From an uncultured Ruminococcus sp. (GTDB lineage Bacteria > Bacillota > Clostridia > Oscillospirales > Acutalibacteraceae), in NCBI GenBank assembly GCA_910585865.1, contig CAJUGO010000006.1, positions 4,970-68,969 of the forward strand: a stretch of 64,000 nucleotides of DNA, written 5' to 3'. Shown here one piece after another: positions 15,704-24,517 of this stretch. The position numbers and the translations under genes were made by a program. Position 1 is the stretch's first letter, and every line of letters begins with the position of its first letter. The notes beneath the pieces are model-generated. The model was not told the DNA's origin. It saw only the letters and a list, made by a program, of their open reading frames with translations, and did not search any database.

Positions 15704-17098
15704 TTAAAATCTAAAGTATAAAAACGGATTATAACTTTGATCTACAAGACTTGCAGTGCTTACTGCCAACACAACAAAACAAAACAGCGTCTCAGGTATC
15801 CATACAAACCTTGTGCCGGAAAAATATTCATAAACTTTTGCACCGAGCGGAGTGGCTGCAACTGCCGCAGTCAAAAGAATCGGCAAATAATTCATAATAA
15901 GATTAAATGCCTGCAAACCGCACAATCCGTTGCCGAAGTTGAACAAATCAACAAAAAACTGACCCAGCTGAGCCATATCCGTAAAGTAGAAAAGTCCCCA
16001 ACCGATTATTACAATAAAAAGTGTATACACATGCTGTAATACCGAAGGCAATCTGTCCAAAAATCTTTTCAGCACAAATTTTTCGAGTATAAGCAATATT
16101 CCATAGTAAAGACCCCACAGCAAAAAGTTATATGAAGCGCCGTGCCACAGTCCTGTAAGACCCCAGACAATGAGCAGGTTTAAAATCTGACGCTTAACAC
16201 CCTTACGGTTACCTCCAAGGGGAATATAAACATACTCTTTAAACCAAGTTGACAGCGAAATATGCCATCTGCGCCAAAAATCTGTGATTGATTTTGCAAT
16301 ATACGGGTAGTTAAAGTTTTTCAAAAACTCAAAGCCCAGCATATTTCCAAGTCCGCACGCCATATCCGAATAACCCGAAAAGTCAAAGTATATCTGGAAT
16401 GTATATGCTATCATCCCTGCCCATGTACCGATAACACCGTTTTCATCTGTTGTGGCAAATATTGCAGTTGTCAGTGTGCCCATTTGATTTGCAATAAGTA
16501 CCTTTTTTCCCAGACCGACCATAAACAGCATTACACCCTTTGTAAACTGCTCAATAGTTTCTCTTCTGTGCGTGAGCTGATAGGCAACATCTTTGTATCT
16601 TACTATAGGTCCTGCTATAAGCTGTGGAAACAAAGCAACATACGTGCCGAAATTTATAAAACTTTTAGACACGGGAGCATCATCACGGTAAACGTCTATT
16701 ACATAACTCATTGTCTGAAATGTATAAAAACTGATTCCGACAGGCAGACTTATCTTCAGCGCAGGAATGTTCAAAAACGGCAGCATATTAAGAGTCTGTG
16801 AAATCATTCCGGTGTATTTAAACACTGCAAGTATACCTATATCGAGTACACAGGTAAGTATTAAAAACAGTTTTTTCTTTTTCTGATCCTGACGGTACTT
16901 ATCAACAAGATAACCTCCAGCATAATTAAAAAAGATATTAAACACCATGAGAAGGACAAGCATAGGCTCGCCCCAACCATAGAAAATAAGGTTTACTATA
17001 AAAAGAAATATATTTCGTCCCTGTCTTGGCACAAGATAATATGCCAGAAGCGTTACAGGCAAATAAGCAAATAAAAATACAAGGCTTGAAAAAACCAC
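15704..17098 (-). CDS. MBOAT-family membrane O-acyltransferase (AlgI/DltB-like)
   Basis: A 464-residue polytopic membrane enzyme that O-acylates an extracytoplasmic polymer. Hallmarks are the start VFSSLVFLFAYLP, LPVGISFYTFQTMSYVIDVYR, FPQLIAGPIVRY, FWRRWHISLSTWF and the catalytic His in GLTGLWHGASYNFLLWG. I take the GTG at 17098 because AGGGGG lies nine bases before it and AlgI proteins begin in this way; the GTG at 17116 lacks a site. AlgI proteins usually sit beside a DltD/AlgJ/DHHW partner; none is adjacent, though a DHHW protein lies at 43149. The acceptor polymer is unknown. Confidence 0.92.
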   Translation of the reverse strand: MVFSSLVFLFAYLPVTLLAYYLVPRQGRNIFLFIVNLIFYGWGEPMLVLLMVFNIFFNYAGGYLVDKYRQDQKKKKLFLILTCVLDIGILAVFKYTGMISQTLNMLPFLNIPALKISLPVGISFYTFQTMSYVIDVYRDDAPVSKSFINFGTYVALFPQLIAGPIVRYKDVAYQLTHRRETIEQFTKGVMLFMVGLGKKVLIANQMGTLTTAIFATTDENGVIGTWAGMIAYTFQIYFDFSGYSDMACGLGNMLGFEFLKNFNYPYIAKSITDFWRRWHISLSTWFKEYVYIPLGGNRKGVKRQILNLLIVWGLTGLWHGASYNFLLWGLYYGILLILEKFVLKRFLDRLPSVLQHVYTLFIVIIGWGLFYFTDMAQLGQFFVDLFNFGNGLCGLQAFNLIMNYLPILLTAAVAATPLGAKVYEYFSGTRFVWIPETLFCFVVLAVSTASLVDQSYNPFLYFRF

Positions 17099-17246
17099 TT
17101 TATTGTTCCCCCTCACGGAGTTTTCCGTGCAGTTTAAAATTTAATTTTGGGCGTATCTGTAACATAAAAACGCCGCAGTATATAACATTAGTATTCTATC
17201 GTATATTTACCTCTCCGTCAATATATAAGAAAAAATCCCGACAATA

Positions 17247-17280
17247 AATTAAGGAACACTGCAAACGGTGTTCCTTAATT
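17247..17280 (-). terminator. Hairpin terminator of the M23 peptidase gene
   Basis: A 13-bp perfect stem: AATTAAGGAACAC (17247-17259) pairs with GTGTTCCTTAATT (17268-17280) around an eight-base loop, 13 bases after the M23 peptidase stop. The A/T ends of the stem serve as U-tracts on both strands. Confidence 0.7.
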
Positions 17281-17293
17281 TATTTATTACCTT

Positions 17294-18286
17294 CTACTCC
17301 AATATCTTAAAGTTATACTGCCGGGTAAATTCTTTTGTTTCATTGTTGCGCAGCACTGCGCTTTGCCTGTGTTCAAGCACACTTGTTATGGCACATAAAT
17401 CTATCCATATCTCGTTGTCGCTTTCCTTTTGGCTTTCATCAAAAACCAATTCCAGTCCAATATGCAAATGACTTTCCGTTATACCGTTTATATTTTCAGT
17501 ATCACTGTAGCCTGTTCTTCCTACATATCCGATTACATCGCCCGCATTAACCCTGTCGCCCTCCTTTAGATTTTCGGCAAAAGGACGGTTCTGACGCAGA
17601 TGAGCATAGTACCAGTAGCGCTTATTGTCGTCTGAACGAATGCCTACTCTCCATCCGCCGTATTTATTCCATCCCATACACTCGACCCTGCCTGATTCAA
17701 CCGCAATTACAGGCGTACCGACAGCGGACATCAGATCATGCCCCAAATGAGGTCTGGTATATCCATATGTGCGTACTGCTCCAAAATCGTCATAACATGA
17801 ATACGGAAAGGTTTTTGCTATTGGCGAGAACCAGCAAAGCCCGTATCCCTTTTCTGTCGTAATCTGTCCGCTCCCGTCGTCTTTTTCCATCTCGTAATTT
17901 CCGACAATCCCGTTAAGCGCCGCTTTGTATGCTTCGCTGTAATACTTAAAATACTTCATATCCTTTGTCAGTTCTTCGATTTTTTCGCCCTGTTCAATTT
18001 TTTCGGCAACAGAAGTCATATCGGAACTCTTATATTTTGAAAAATCGCCGCCGTATTTTGCTCCAAGATATGCAAGAAGAGTAATACAGTCAGCATGATT
18101 ATCGCTGTCCTTTGTATTAATGTCGATATCTATTGCATCCTGCAATGCGGATTTTGTCACATTAAATTCGACATATTTTATGTAACTGTTCTTCGATGGT
18201 TCTGCGCCGCCGACCTGCACCATTATTAAAATTGCAATCGCAAACACAGCCGGAAAAATATAAAGCAACCGTTTCAATTTCATCAC
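17294..18286 (-). CDS. M23-family membrane-anchored metallopeptidase
   Basis: A 330-residue protein with one N-terminal membrane segment (LLYIFPAVFAIAILIMVQV) and a C-terminal LytM/M23 zinc peptidase domain that probably faces the cell wall. Zinc-site motifs are RPHLGHDLMSAVGTPV (HxxxD form), YWYYAHL and ESHLHIGLEL (HxH), with VNAGDVIGYVGRTGYS between. The middle region (about residues 40-160) is helical and charged. Many such Clostridia proteins act in peptidoglycan remodelling or sporulation (SpoIIQ-like); the link is inferred. The start is a doublet ATG with only a weak GGTG site. It is a single-gene unit with its own terminator. Confidence 0.88.
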   Translation of the reverse strand: MMKLKRLLYIFPAVFAIAILIMVQVGGAEPSKNSYIKYVEFNVTKSALQDAIDIDINTKDSDNHADCITLLAYLGAKYGGDFSKYKSSDMTSVAEKIEQGEKIEELTKDMKYFKYYSEAYKAALNGIVGNYEMEKDDGSGQITTEKGYGLCWFSPIAKTFPYSCYDDFGAVRTYGYTRPHLGHDLMSAVGTPVIAVESGRVECMGWNKYGGWRVGIRSDDNKRYWYYAHLRQNRPFAENLKEGDRVNAGDVIGYVGRTGYSDTENINGITESHLHIGLELVFDESQKESDNEIWIDLCAITSVLEHRQSAVLRNNETKEFTRQYNFKILE

Positions 18287-18423
18287 CGGTAATTTATATG
18301 ATTCTTTGGTAAAACTTATGAGTTGATACCGGGATTATTTATAAAAAGACACAATGTGCGGCTTTCAAAAAAATCTTTTGTTATTTGTGAATGCAATAGG
18401 CTTTCGCATTTAAAATTTTTAAG

Positions 18424-18451
18424 CAAAAACCGTGCAGCAATGCTGCACGGT
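18424..18451 (-). terminator. Intrinsic terminator of the cytoplasmic GH13 gene
   Basis: ACCGTGCAGC (18429-18438), three-base loop, GCTGCACGGT (18442-18451). On the minus strand it is followed by TTTTTGCTT. It lies 70 bases downstream of the stop. Confidence 0.8.
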
Positions 18452-18520
18452 AAATTTTGTGTTATCACAGTTGTATATTCGGGTGTTAAAAAGAATACGT
18501 ATTTTGTATCAGCAAAATAT

Positions 18521-20053
18521 TTACTCCTGTTCCAAAATAACAAATGACTGAGGCTCCATTTTTATTTTGCCTCCGGCAATCTCTGTATTTCCAATTTGAT
18601 AAACCTGTTTGCCGATATATTTTGCATCTATTTCCGCATTCTCGCCAAGAGGATTAAAATACATAACCAGTTTACCTCTTTTGTATGCAAACGGAATTTC
18701 ATCTTCTTTATATATAAACTCAAGTTCACCGTTGCCTTTCAAATCATCATATTTATGGCGGAGAGATATAAGGTCTGTCACAACCTTATATATACTGTCC
18801 GGGTCATCCTTCTGATTTTCAACCGTAGGAGCATCAGATGAACTGTCAACAGGAAGATACGGTTCGTCACTCTCTGAAAATCCAAGATTTTTTCCCTCTG
18901 ACCACTGCATAGGAGTACGTGAACCTGTGCGGCTGAAACCGCCTTCTTTGCTTATCAAATCTTTCTGATATCTCATACCTATTTCGTCACCGTAGTAAAG
19001 GAACGGCACGCCCGGCATCGTAAAAATAAATGCATTAACCAGTTTAACAGCCTGTTTGTCAAGATAAGCAGTAACACGCGGCATATCGTGATTGTTTGTC
19101 ATAAAGCTTATAAATCCGTTATCTTTTGTAAGCTCATATGCAGGCAGATATTCATCTGCAAATGCTTTTAAATCTCCCTGCCCGTTTGGATTAAATACCG
19201 CTGTGTCGCCCCATTCTCCGCTTCGGAACAGCTTATTGTATCCGTTGCCGAAATGGTCAAGATAAAAATCCATATGAAAACCGGCGTTGTTAATTGCTCT
19301 TTCAGGATGACACCATTCAGAAACCAACGCAGCCTCGGGATATTCCCTGTCAAGCATTTCACGGACACCGCGCCATATCTTAGCAGTAGCAATTTTTTCA
19401 TCATCATTTTTTACAAGTGAATCAGCCATATCAACTCTGAAGCCGTCTGCGCCCTTGTCAAGCCAGAATCTAATAATATCTTTAATTGCTTCCGCCGTTT
19501 TCAGGCAGTCGGGATGATCACACGGAAGCTGCCATTCGGGATGGGTAATTTCATAAAATCCGTAGTTAAGCGCAGGCTGAGAACTGAAATAATTCACAAG
19601 ATAGTTGCCGTTACGTTCGCATATACCGCACATAAGCCTGTACTGCGGGGGTGCGTCCCAAACATTTTTGGTAAATATATAGCGGTTTGAAAACTCGTTT
19701 TCTTCAGCCTTTTTTGCCTGTAAAAACCATTCATGTGTATCTGAGGTATGACCCGGTACAAGATCAAGCAGAATCTTAATTCCCATTTCGTGTGCCTTAT
19801 TAAACAGGTTTACAAGATCATCGTTTGTACCATAGCGCGGCGCAACCTTTTTATAGTCGCGCACATCATAGCCTGCGTCCATAAACGGTGAATCATAAAC
19901 GGGGTTAAGCCATATTGCATTACAGCCAAGTTCCTTTACATAACCAAGCTTTTCAATAATTCCGTTTATATCCCCAATTCCGTCGCCGTTTGAATCATAA
20001 AAACTTTGGGGATATATTTCATAAAAAACTGCATCATTTAACCACTGTGGCAT
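18521..20053 (-). CDS. Cytoplasmic GH13 alpha-glucosidase / oligo-1,6-glucosidase type enzyme
   Basis: A 510-residue glycoside hydrolase family 13 enzyme with no signal peptide, so it should act on imported malto-oligosaccharides. It starts MPQWLNDAVFYEIYPQSF; the Ca-site-like loop DSNGDGIGD follows. Catalytic residues are D208 (GFRVDMAD), E246 (LVSEW) and D323 (TNNHDMPR). The GSRTPMQW motif near residue 400 is typical of alpha-glucosidases and related exo-acting members. I use the ATG at 20053 with an AAAGGATG site. With the secreted amylase at 45618 it makes an outside-inside starch route. Exact specificity (alpha-1,4 or alpha-1,6) cannot be decided by eye. Confidence 0.9.
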   Translation of the reverse strand: MPQWLNDAVFYEIYPQSFYDSNGDGIGDINGIIEKLGYVKELGCNAIWLNPVYDSPFMDAGYDVRDYKKVAPRYGTNDDLVNLFNKAHEMGIKILLDLVPGHTSDTHEWFLQAKKAEENEFSNRYIFTKNVWDAPPQYRLMCGICERNGNYLVNYFSSQPALNYGFYEITHPEWQLPCDHPDCLKTAEAIKDIIRFWLDKGADGFRVDMADSLVKNDDEKIATAKIWRGVREMLDREYPEAALVSEWCHPERAINNAGFHMDFYLDHFGNGYNKLFRSGEWGDTAVFNPNGQGDLKAFADEYLPAYELTKDNGFISFMTNNHDMPRVTAYLDKQAVKLVNAFIFTMPGVPFLYYGDEIGMRYQKDLISKEGGFSRTGSRTPMQWSEGKNLGFSESDEPYLPVDSSSDAPTVENQKDDPDSIYKVVTDLISLRHKYDDLKGNGELEFIYKEDEIPFAYKRGKLVMYFNPLGENAEIDAKYIGKQVYQIGNTEIAGGKIKMEPQSFVILEQE

Positions 20054-20238
20054 ATAAAAACATCCTTTCTTATGTTTATTATTCAAGTATTTTGATTTTA
20101 ACATTTTTATTTTTTGTTGGCAATATAAAACTAAAAATTATATGGCAGATAATCTAATGCATATCGCAGAACATGGTTATATATTCCCGTTATAATATTT
20201 TCCACGCATTTTTCCACTAATATTCACTTGCAAAAAAA

Positions 20239-20267
20239 TTGCAATCATCATAATATGATATTATAGT
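20239..20267 (+). promoter_or_regulatory. Probable promoter of mecA
   Basis: TTGCAA (20239-20244), 17-base spacer, TATAGT (20262-20267). The -35 box is the right half of an inverted repeat TTGC/GCAA around an A-run, which might be a binding site. Confidence 0.5.
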
Positions 20268-20290
20268 CTGTTTTGTAAGGAGGAGATGCT

Positions 20291-20851
20291 TTGACTGTAG
20301 ATAAGCTCAGCAGCAATAAGGTACTTATAGTCCTTTGCACTAAAGATATGGAGGATTATCGGCTTGATTACAATACACTTAGTCTCAATGATATTCATTG
20401 CCGTAAAATTCTAATGAGGATTTTACAGATAGCCTGTTCTAAATCAGGAATTGAAATTAAAGGAAAAAGCGTCAGGCTTGAAACAATACTTCTTGAAGGC
20501 GGCTGTTATATATTGATTACTGTTGATGAAAAACATCGTTTCCATACCTACAGAATCAAAAAGACCTCAGAAAGCAGATGCTACTCACTCGGAAGCGGAG
20601 ACAATTTTCTCAACACAATTGAAAAACTTTACAGACAAAATGTATGCTGCAATAAAAATTCCGCATATGTTTACAATAACGAATATTATCTTATTTTTGA
20701 ATATCCTGCAATTCCCTGCAAGCTAAAAAAAGTTTTATCGGAATACGGTGAGAAAAAAGGAGGCAGAAGTGTTGCCGCACGCATAAAGGAAAACGGAAAA
20801 GAATTATGCGCAGTTAATGCAATTGCACAAATAGGCCGTCATTTAGTTTAA
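20291..20851 (+). CDS. mecA: MecA-type ClpC adaptor protein
   Basis: A 186-residue protein resembling MecA adaptors, which present substrates to the ClpC unfoldase. The N-terminal substrate-binding part begins VDKLSSNKVLIVLCTKDMED, matching the family's short strand-turn-strand start. The C-terminal part (SAYVYNNEYYLIFEYPAI) matches the ClpC-binding beta domain. It is shorter than Bacillus MecA (218), with a shortened acidic linker. The start is TTG after a very strong AAGGAGGAG site. A perfect terminator follows, so it is a single-gene unit. Its partner clpC lies 5 kb away. The targets are unknown; competence and sporulation regulators are the known ones elsewhere. Confidence 0.82.
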   Translation: MTVDKLSSNKVLIVLCTKDMEDYRLDYNTLSLNDIHCRKILMRILQIACSKSGIEIKGKSVRLETILLEGGCYILITVDEKHRFHTYRIKKTSESRCYSLGSGDNFLNTIEKLYRQNVCCNKNSAYVYNNEYYLIFEYPAIPCKLKKVLSEYGEKKGGRSVAARIKENGKELCAVNAIAQIGRHLV

Positions 20852-20892
20852 ATAGTGCCTGCTGATAAATACTGTAAAAAGATAAAGTAGAT

Positions 20893-20921
20893 AAAAACGG
20901 TCGGTATAACCGACCGTTTTT
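20893..20921. terminator. Bidirectional terminator between mecA and a lipoprotein gene
   Basis: AAAAACGGTCGGT and ACCGACCGTTTTT surround a short TA-A centre, giving a near-symmetric stem with A- and T-runs on both sides. It serves both converging genes. The T-run overlaps the stop codon of the minus-strand lipoprotein by two bases. Confidence 0.9.
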
Positions 20922-21297
20922 ATCTAGCTTTTGTAAATGAAAATGATGCCGTATCGTTATCATAGGCAAGTACAAGAGTAAGCGTGCCATTGTCAAAATT
21001 AAGCTTTTGAATCTTATTGTTCATCTCAATATCGACTGATGTTCCGTTAAATACATACGTTCCCGTATCGCTTATTCCCGCAAGCGTAGCAGTACATTTT
21101 CCTCCCTTTTCAAAGGTAAAACCAAATTGTTCGGCATCTATCCCCAGCTCGGCATACTGCAAGGTTTCACCATTAAGAGATGCAGTGGATGGCACCCATT
21201 TGCCAATGATTTCAGAAGCATCGTTTCCGCCGCAACCGGAAACGACAATCAACATAAACATTACACTAATAAGCAAGGTTACTGCCTTTTTCGTCAT
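20920..21297 (-). CDS. Small putative lipoprotein
   Basis: A 125-residue lipoprotein: MTKKAVTLLISV, hydrophobic core, lipobox VVSGC with Cys at about residue 22, then a Gly-rich start GGNDASEIIGKWVPST. The mature part resembles a compact beta-barrel of the lipocalin-like type common in gut Firmicutes (GKW at the first strand, GKCTATLAGISDTGTYVFNGT, LTLVLAYDNDTASFSF). Function is unknown. It converges with mecA over a shared terminator. No partner gene is evident. Confidence 0.78.
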   Translation of the reverse strand: MTKKAVTLLISVMFMLIVVSGCGGNDASEIIGKWVPSTASLNGETLQYAELGIDAEQFGFTFEKGGKCTATLAGISDTGTYVFNGTSVDIEMNNKIQKLNFDNGTLTLVLAYDNDTASFSFTKAR

Positions 21298-21542
21298 ATT
21301 GTTCTACCGTCCTCATTATTTATACCGGCATTCGCTGTGCTGCTTTAAAATTTTTAAACAAATTTTATATCAAACTGCGACATTTTAAGGGAATACAGCA
21401 ATGTATGCAATAAAACATGTCAAAAAATATGTAAATTTCCTGGAAATACCGATATTAACTTTTAATCTGCAATATTATTTTATCATTTCGGGCAGCAATA
21501 GTCAAACTCAAAAAGTGACAAAATTAAATTATTTTTGAATAA

Positions 21543-21571
21543 TTGACAAATCTGCACTAAAATGAGATAAT
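21543..21571 (+). promoter_or_regulatory. Sigma-A promoter of valS
   Basis: TTGACA (21543-21548), 17-base spacer, GATAAT (21566-21571). The predicted leader is about 70 bases. No T-box sequence is present in the 350 bases between the lipoprotein and valS genes; apart from this promoter I see nothing in that stretch. Confidence 0.65.
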
Positions 21572-21649
21572 GTAAAAGTATATACGATAATATTGTAAGC
21601 TTAAATTAATAAGCGCTGTACAAAACAAATAATTGTGAGGAGAATGTAT

Positions 21650-24343
21650 ATGGCAAAGGAACTTGCTAAATCGTACAAACCGTCCGAATTTGAGGACAAA
21701 ATTTATGATTTTTGGATTAAGGGCAATTACTTTCATGCCGAAGTCGACAGGGATAAAAAGCCTTACACTATAGTTATGCCGCCGCCAAATATTACGGGTC
21801 AGTTACACATGGGACACGCTCTCGACGAAACTTTACAGGATATCCTTATCCGCTGGAGAAGAATGCAGGGCTACAGTGCGCTTTGGCTGCCCGGTACAGA
21901 CCATGCGTCAATTGCAACAGAAGCAAAGATTGTAGAAACAATGCGAAAAGAAGGCGTTACAAAGGAAGAACTCGGCAGAGAAAAATTTCTTGAGCGTGCA
22001 TGGGACTGGAAAAAGGAATACGGCGGCAGAATAACAAGCCAGCTAAAAAAGCTCGGTTCAAGCTGCGACTGGGAACGTGAACGCTTTACAATGGATGAAG
22101 GCTGCTCAAAAGCTGTTAACGAAGTATTTGTAAAGCTGTATGAAAGCGGAAAAATCTACCGCGGAAACAGAATGGTAAACTGGTGTCCGCATTGCTGTAC
22201 ATCAATTTCAGACGCTGAGGTTGAATACAAGGAACAGCACGGTCATTTCTGGCACTTACTGTATCAGGTTAAGGAAACCGGCGAATATCTGGAAATTGCA
22301 ACAACCCGCCCTGAAACAATGCTGGGCGATACGGCCGTTGCCATCAACAAGGATGATGAGCGTTACAGACATTTACATGGATGCCACGTGATTCTTCCTT
22401 TGCTCAACAAAGAAATTCCTATTGTATGTGACGAACACGCTGATATGGAAAAGGGTACGGGAGTTGTTAAGATTACTCCTGCTCATGACCCTAACGACTT
22501 CGAGGTGGGTCAGCGCTGCAATCTTCCAGTTGTACGCTGTTTTACATATGACGGCCATATGACAGGAGCAAAGGATGTTGAAGAATATAACGAGTTGAAA
22601 GCAAAGGGACAGCTTGCCGAGAATGAACCTGAGGTTCTTGACTGTGGAAAATATGCAGGAATGACCACTATGGAGGCAAGAAAGGCAATTCTTGAAGACC
22701 TCGGAAAAATAGGAGCACTTAAAGAAACTGAGGAACTTACACATGATGTAGGCACCTGCTACCGCTGTCACACCACAATTGAACCTATGGTTTCAAAACA
22801 ATGGTTTGTAAAGATGGAGCCGCTTGCAAAACCCGCAATCAAAGCTGTCCGCGATGGTAAAACAAAGATTATTCCCGAGCGTTTTGAAAAGGTATATTAT
22901 AATTGGATGGAAAATATCAGGGATTGGTGCATATCCCGTCAGCTTTGGTGGGGACACAGAATTCCTGCATGGTACTGTGATGACTGCGGAGAGGTTATTG
23001 TTTCAAAAGAAACACCAACTGTATGTCCGAAGTGCGGCAAGAATCACCTGCATCAGGATGAGGACACACTCGACACCTGGTTCAGCTCTGCACTCTGGCC
23101 TTTCTCAACTCTCGGCTGGCCCGAAAAAACGCCTGAGCTTGAATATTTCTATCCTACGAATACACTTGTAACAGGTTATGATATCATATTCTTCTGGGTA
23201 GCAAGAATGATTTTTTCAGCCTGTGAACATATGGGCGAGCCTCCGTTTAACACAGTATTTATGCATGGTATTGTTCGCGATGAAAATGGTGTTAAAATGT
23301 CAAAATCGCTTGGCAACGGAATTGACCCTCTTGAAGTAATTGAAAAATACGGTGCGGACGCGCTCAGATTCTTCCTTGCAACGGGAAATTCACCCGGAAA
23401 TGATATGCGTTTTTCTGAAAAGCGTGTTGAATCCTGTGCAAATTTTGCAAACAAGCTTTGGAACGCCTCCCGTTATGTTCATATGAATATTGACGGTTTT
23501 GATGTTAAAAATGAACTTCCAAAGGAGCTTACTACAGAAGACAAGTGGATTGTCTCTACTTTTAACAGAGTTGCAAAGGAAGTTAATGAAAATCTTGAAA
23601 AGTTTGAACTTGGAGTTGCCGTCCAGAAAGTTTACGAATTTATCTGGGACTGCTACTGCGACTGGTACATTGAGCTTACAAAGGCAAGGCTTAACAGCGA
23701 AGGTGAAAGCGCGCAGAATGCAAGACAGGTTCTTTTATATGTTCTTGACCAAATTTTAAGACTGTTACATCCGTTTATGCCGTATGTAACAGAGGAAATC
23801 TGGCAGACTATCCCTCATGACGGCGAAACAGTCATGCTTGCAAAATATCCCGAATATAATGCAGAGCTTAACTTCCCGGAAGCTGTTTCCGAAATGGAAA
23901 GAGTTATGGACGCCATAAGAGCAATCCGAAACCGCAGAGCCGAAATGAATGTTCCTCCGTCAAGAAAGGCTAAGGTTTACGTGGCTACAAAATTCCCAAA
24001 AACCTTTATAAACGGAGCAATGTTTATGCAAAAGCTCGCATCTGCAAGTGAGGTTGAAGTTGCAGACAGCTTTGAAATTGACGGAGCAGTAACAATTGTT
24101 ACTGCCGATGCAAAGATTTATATTCCTATGGACGAGCTTGTTGACAAGGAAAAAGAGCTTGCCCGCCTTAACAAGGAACTTGATCAGGTAAAAAAACGCC
24201 TTGCCCAAAGTGAAGGAAAGCTGAATAACCAGGGATTTGTTGCCAAAGCTCCCGAAGCTGTAATTGAAAAGGTTAAAGGACAGGCTGCAAAGGAAAGGGA
24301 ACAGATTGCACTTATTGAAGCTGCTATCACGGCATTAAAATAA
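21650..24343 (+). CDS. valS: Valyl-tRNA synthetase
   Basis: An 897-residue class I aminoacyl-tRNA synthetase that charges tRNA-Val. Motifs are PPPNITGQLHMGHALDE (HIGH box), the editing-domain segment TTRPETMLGDTAVA, the C-terminal catalytic half with GYDIIFFWVARMI, and VKMSKSLGN (KMSKS box). The anticodon-binding region (WDCYCDWYIELTKARL) and a C-terminal coiled coil (KEKELARLNKELDQVKKRL) are complete. I use the ATG at 21650, seven bases after AGGAG; the upstream GTG overlaps that site. Unlike many Firmicutes valS genes, it has no T-box leader. Confidence 0.98.
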   Translation: MAKELAKSYKPSEFEDKIYDFWIKGNYFHAEVDRDKKPYTIVMPPPNITGQLHMGHALDETLQDILIRWRRMQGYSALWLPGTDHASIATEAKIVETMRKEGVTKEELGREKFLERAWDWKKEYGGRITSQLKKLGSSCDWERERFTMDEGCSKAVNEVFVKLYESGKIYRGNRMVNWCPHCCTSISDAEVEYKEQHGHFWHLLYQVKETGEYLEIATTRPETMLGDTAVAINKDDERYRHLHGCHVILPLLNKEIPIVCDEHADMEKGTGVVKITPAHDPNDFEVGQRCNLPVVRCFTYDGHMTGAKDVEEYNELKAKGQLAENEPEVLDCGKYAGMTTMEARKAILEDLGKIGALKETEELTHDVGTCYRCHTTIEPMVSKQWFVKMEPLAKPAIKAVRDGKTKIIPERFEKVYYNWMENIRDWCISRQLWWGHRIPAWYCDDCGEVIVSKETPTVCPKCGKNHLHQDEDTLDTWFSSALWPFSTLGWPEKTPELEYFYPTNTLVTGYDIIFFWVARMIFSACEHMGEPPFNTVFMHGIVRDENGVKMSKSLGNGIDPLEVIEKYGADALRFFLATGNSPGNDMRFSEKRVESCANFANKLWNASRYVHMNIDGFDVKNELPKELTTEDKWIVSTFNRVAKEVNENLEKFELGVAVQKVYEFIWDCYCDWYIELTKARLNSEGESAQNARQVLLYVLDQILRLLHPFMPYVTEEIWQTIPHDGETVMLAKYPEYNAELNFPEAVSEMERVMDAIRAIRNRRAEMNVPPSRKAKVYVATKFPKTFINGAMFMQKLASASEVEVADSFEIDGAVTIVTADAKIYIPMDELVDKEKELARLNKELDQVKKRLAQSEGKLNNQGFVAKAPEAVIEKVKGQAAKEREQIALIEAAITALK

Positions 24344-24354
24344 TAACAAAATTA

Positions 24355-24383
24355 TTGATAAGACATTGTTTATATGCTATTAT
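24355..24383 (+). promoter_or_regulatory. Sigma-A promoter of the leader/CD3324 unit
   Basis: TTGATA (24355-24360), 17-base spacer, TATTAT (24378-24383), only 12 bases after the valS stop. Confidence 0.55.
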
Positions 24384-24415
24384 TATACTAAATCAAAGCT
24401 TAAGGAGGGTAGTGT

Positions 24416-24451
24416 TTGACAAAGACTAATAACGTAATTGTTTGCAGATAG
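24416..24451 (+). CDS. Possible 11-residue leader peptide
   Basis: A TTG-initiated frame, MTKTNNVIVCR then TAG, is preceded by a perfect AAGGAGGG site six bases upstream, itself just after a predicted promoter. The end of the frame runs into the left arm of a long stem-loop, so ribosome position could affect folding. It is far too short to assign by homology. The evidence is the strong binding site and the position before a terminator-like hairpin. Confidence 0.4.
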   Translation: MTKTNNVIVCR

Positions 24452-24498
24452 CAAAGGCTATTTGCAATAAATAGCTTTTGCTAAACTCGTTATTTTTA
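24428..24498 (+). terminator. Long stem-loop with U-tract, possible attenuator
   Basis: An inner stem of 15 base pairs (24449-24463 with 24469-24483, one G-T pair) is extended by AATAACG (24428-24434) pairing with CGTTATT (24488-24494), then TTTAA. It lies between the leader frame and the CD3324-type gene, whose own GGAGA site follows it. Confidence 0.6.
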
Positions 24499-24517
24499 AT
24501 GATAAGGAGATTCTGCA

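Noticed and set aside
21298..21649. T-box riboswitch before valS
   Set aside because: Firmicutes valS genes often have one, but no T-box core sequence or antiterminator was found in the 350 bases upstream.
22373..22771. Long antisense open frames within valS and other genes
   Set aside because: They lie fully opposite strongly conserved genes, lack binding sites and show no domain features.
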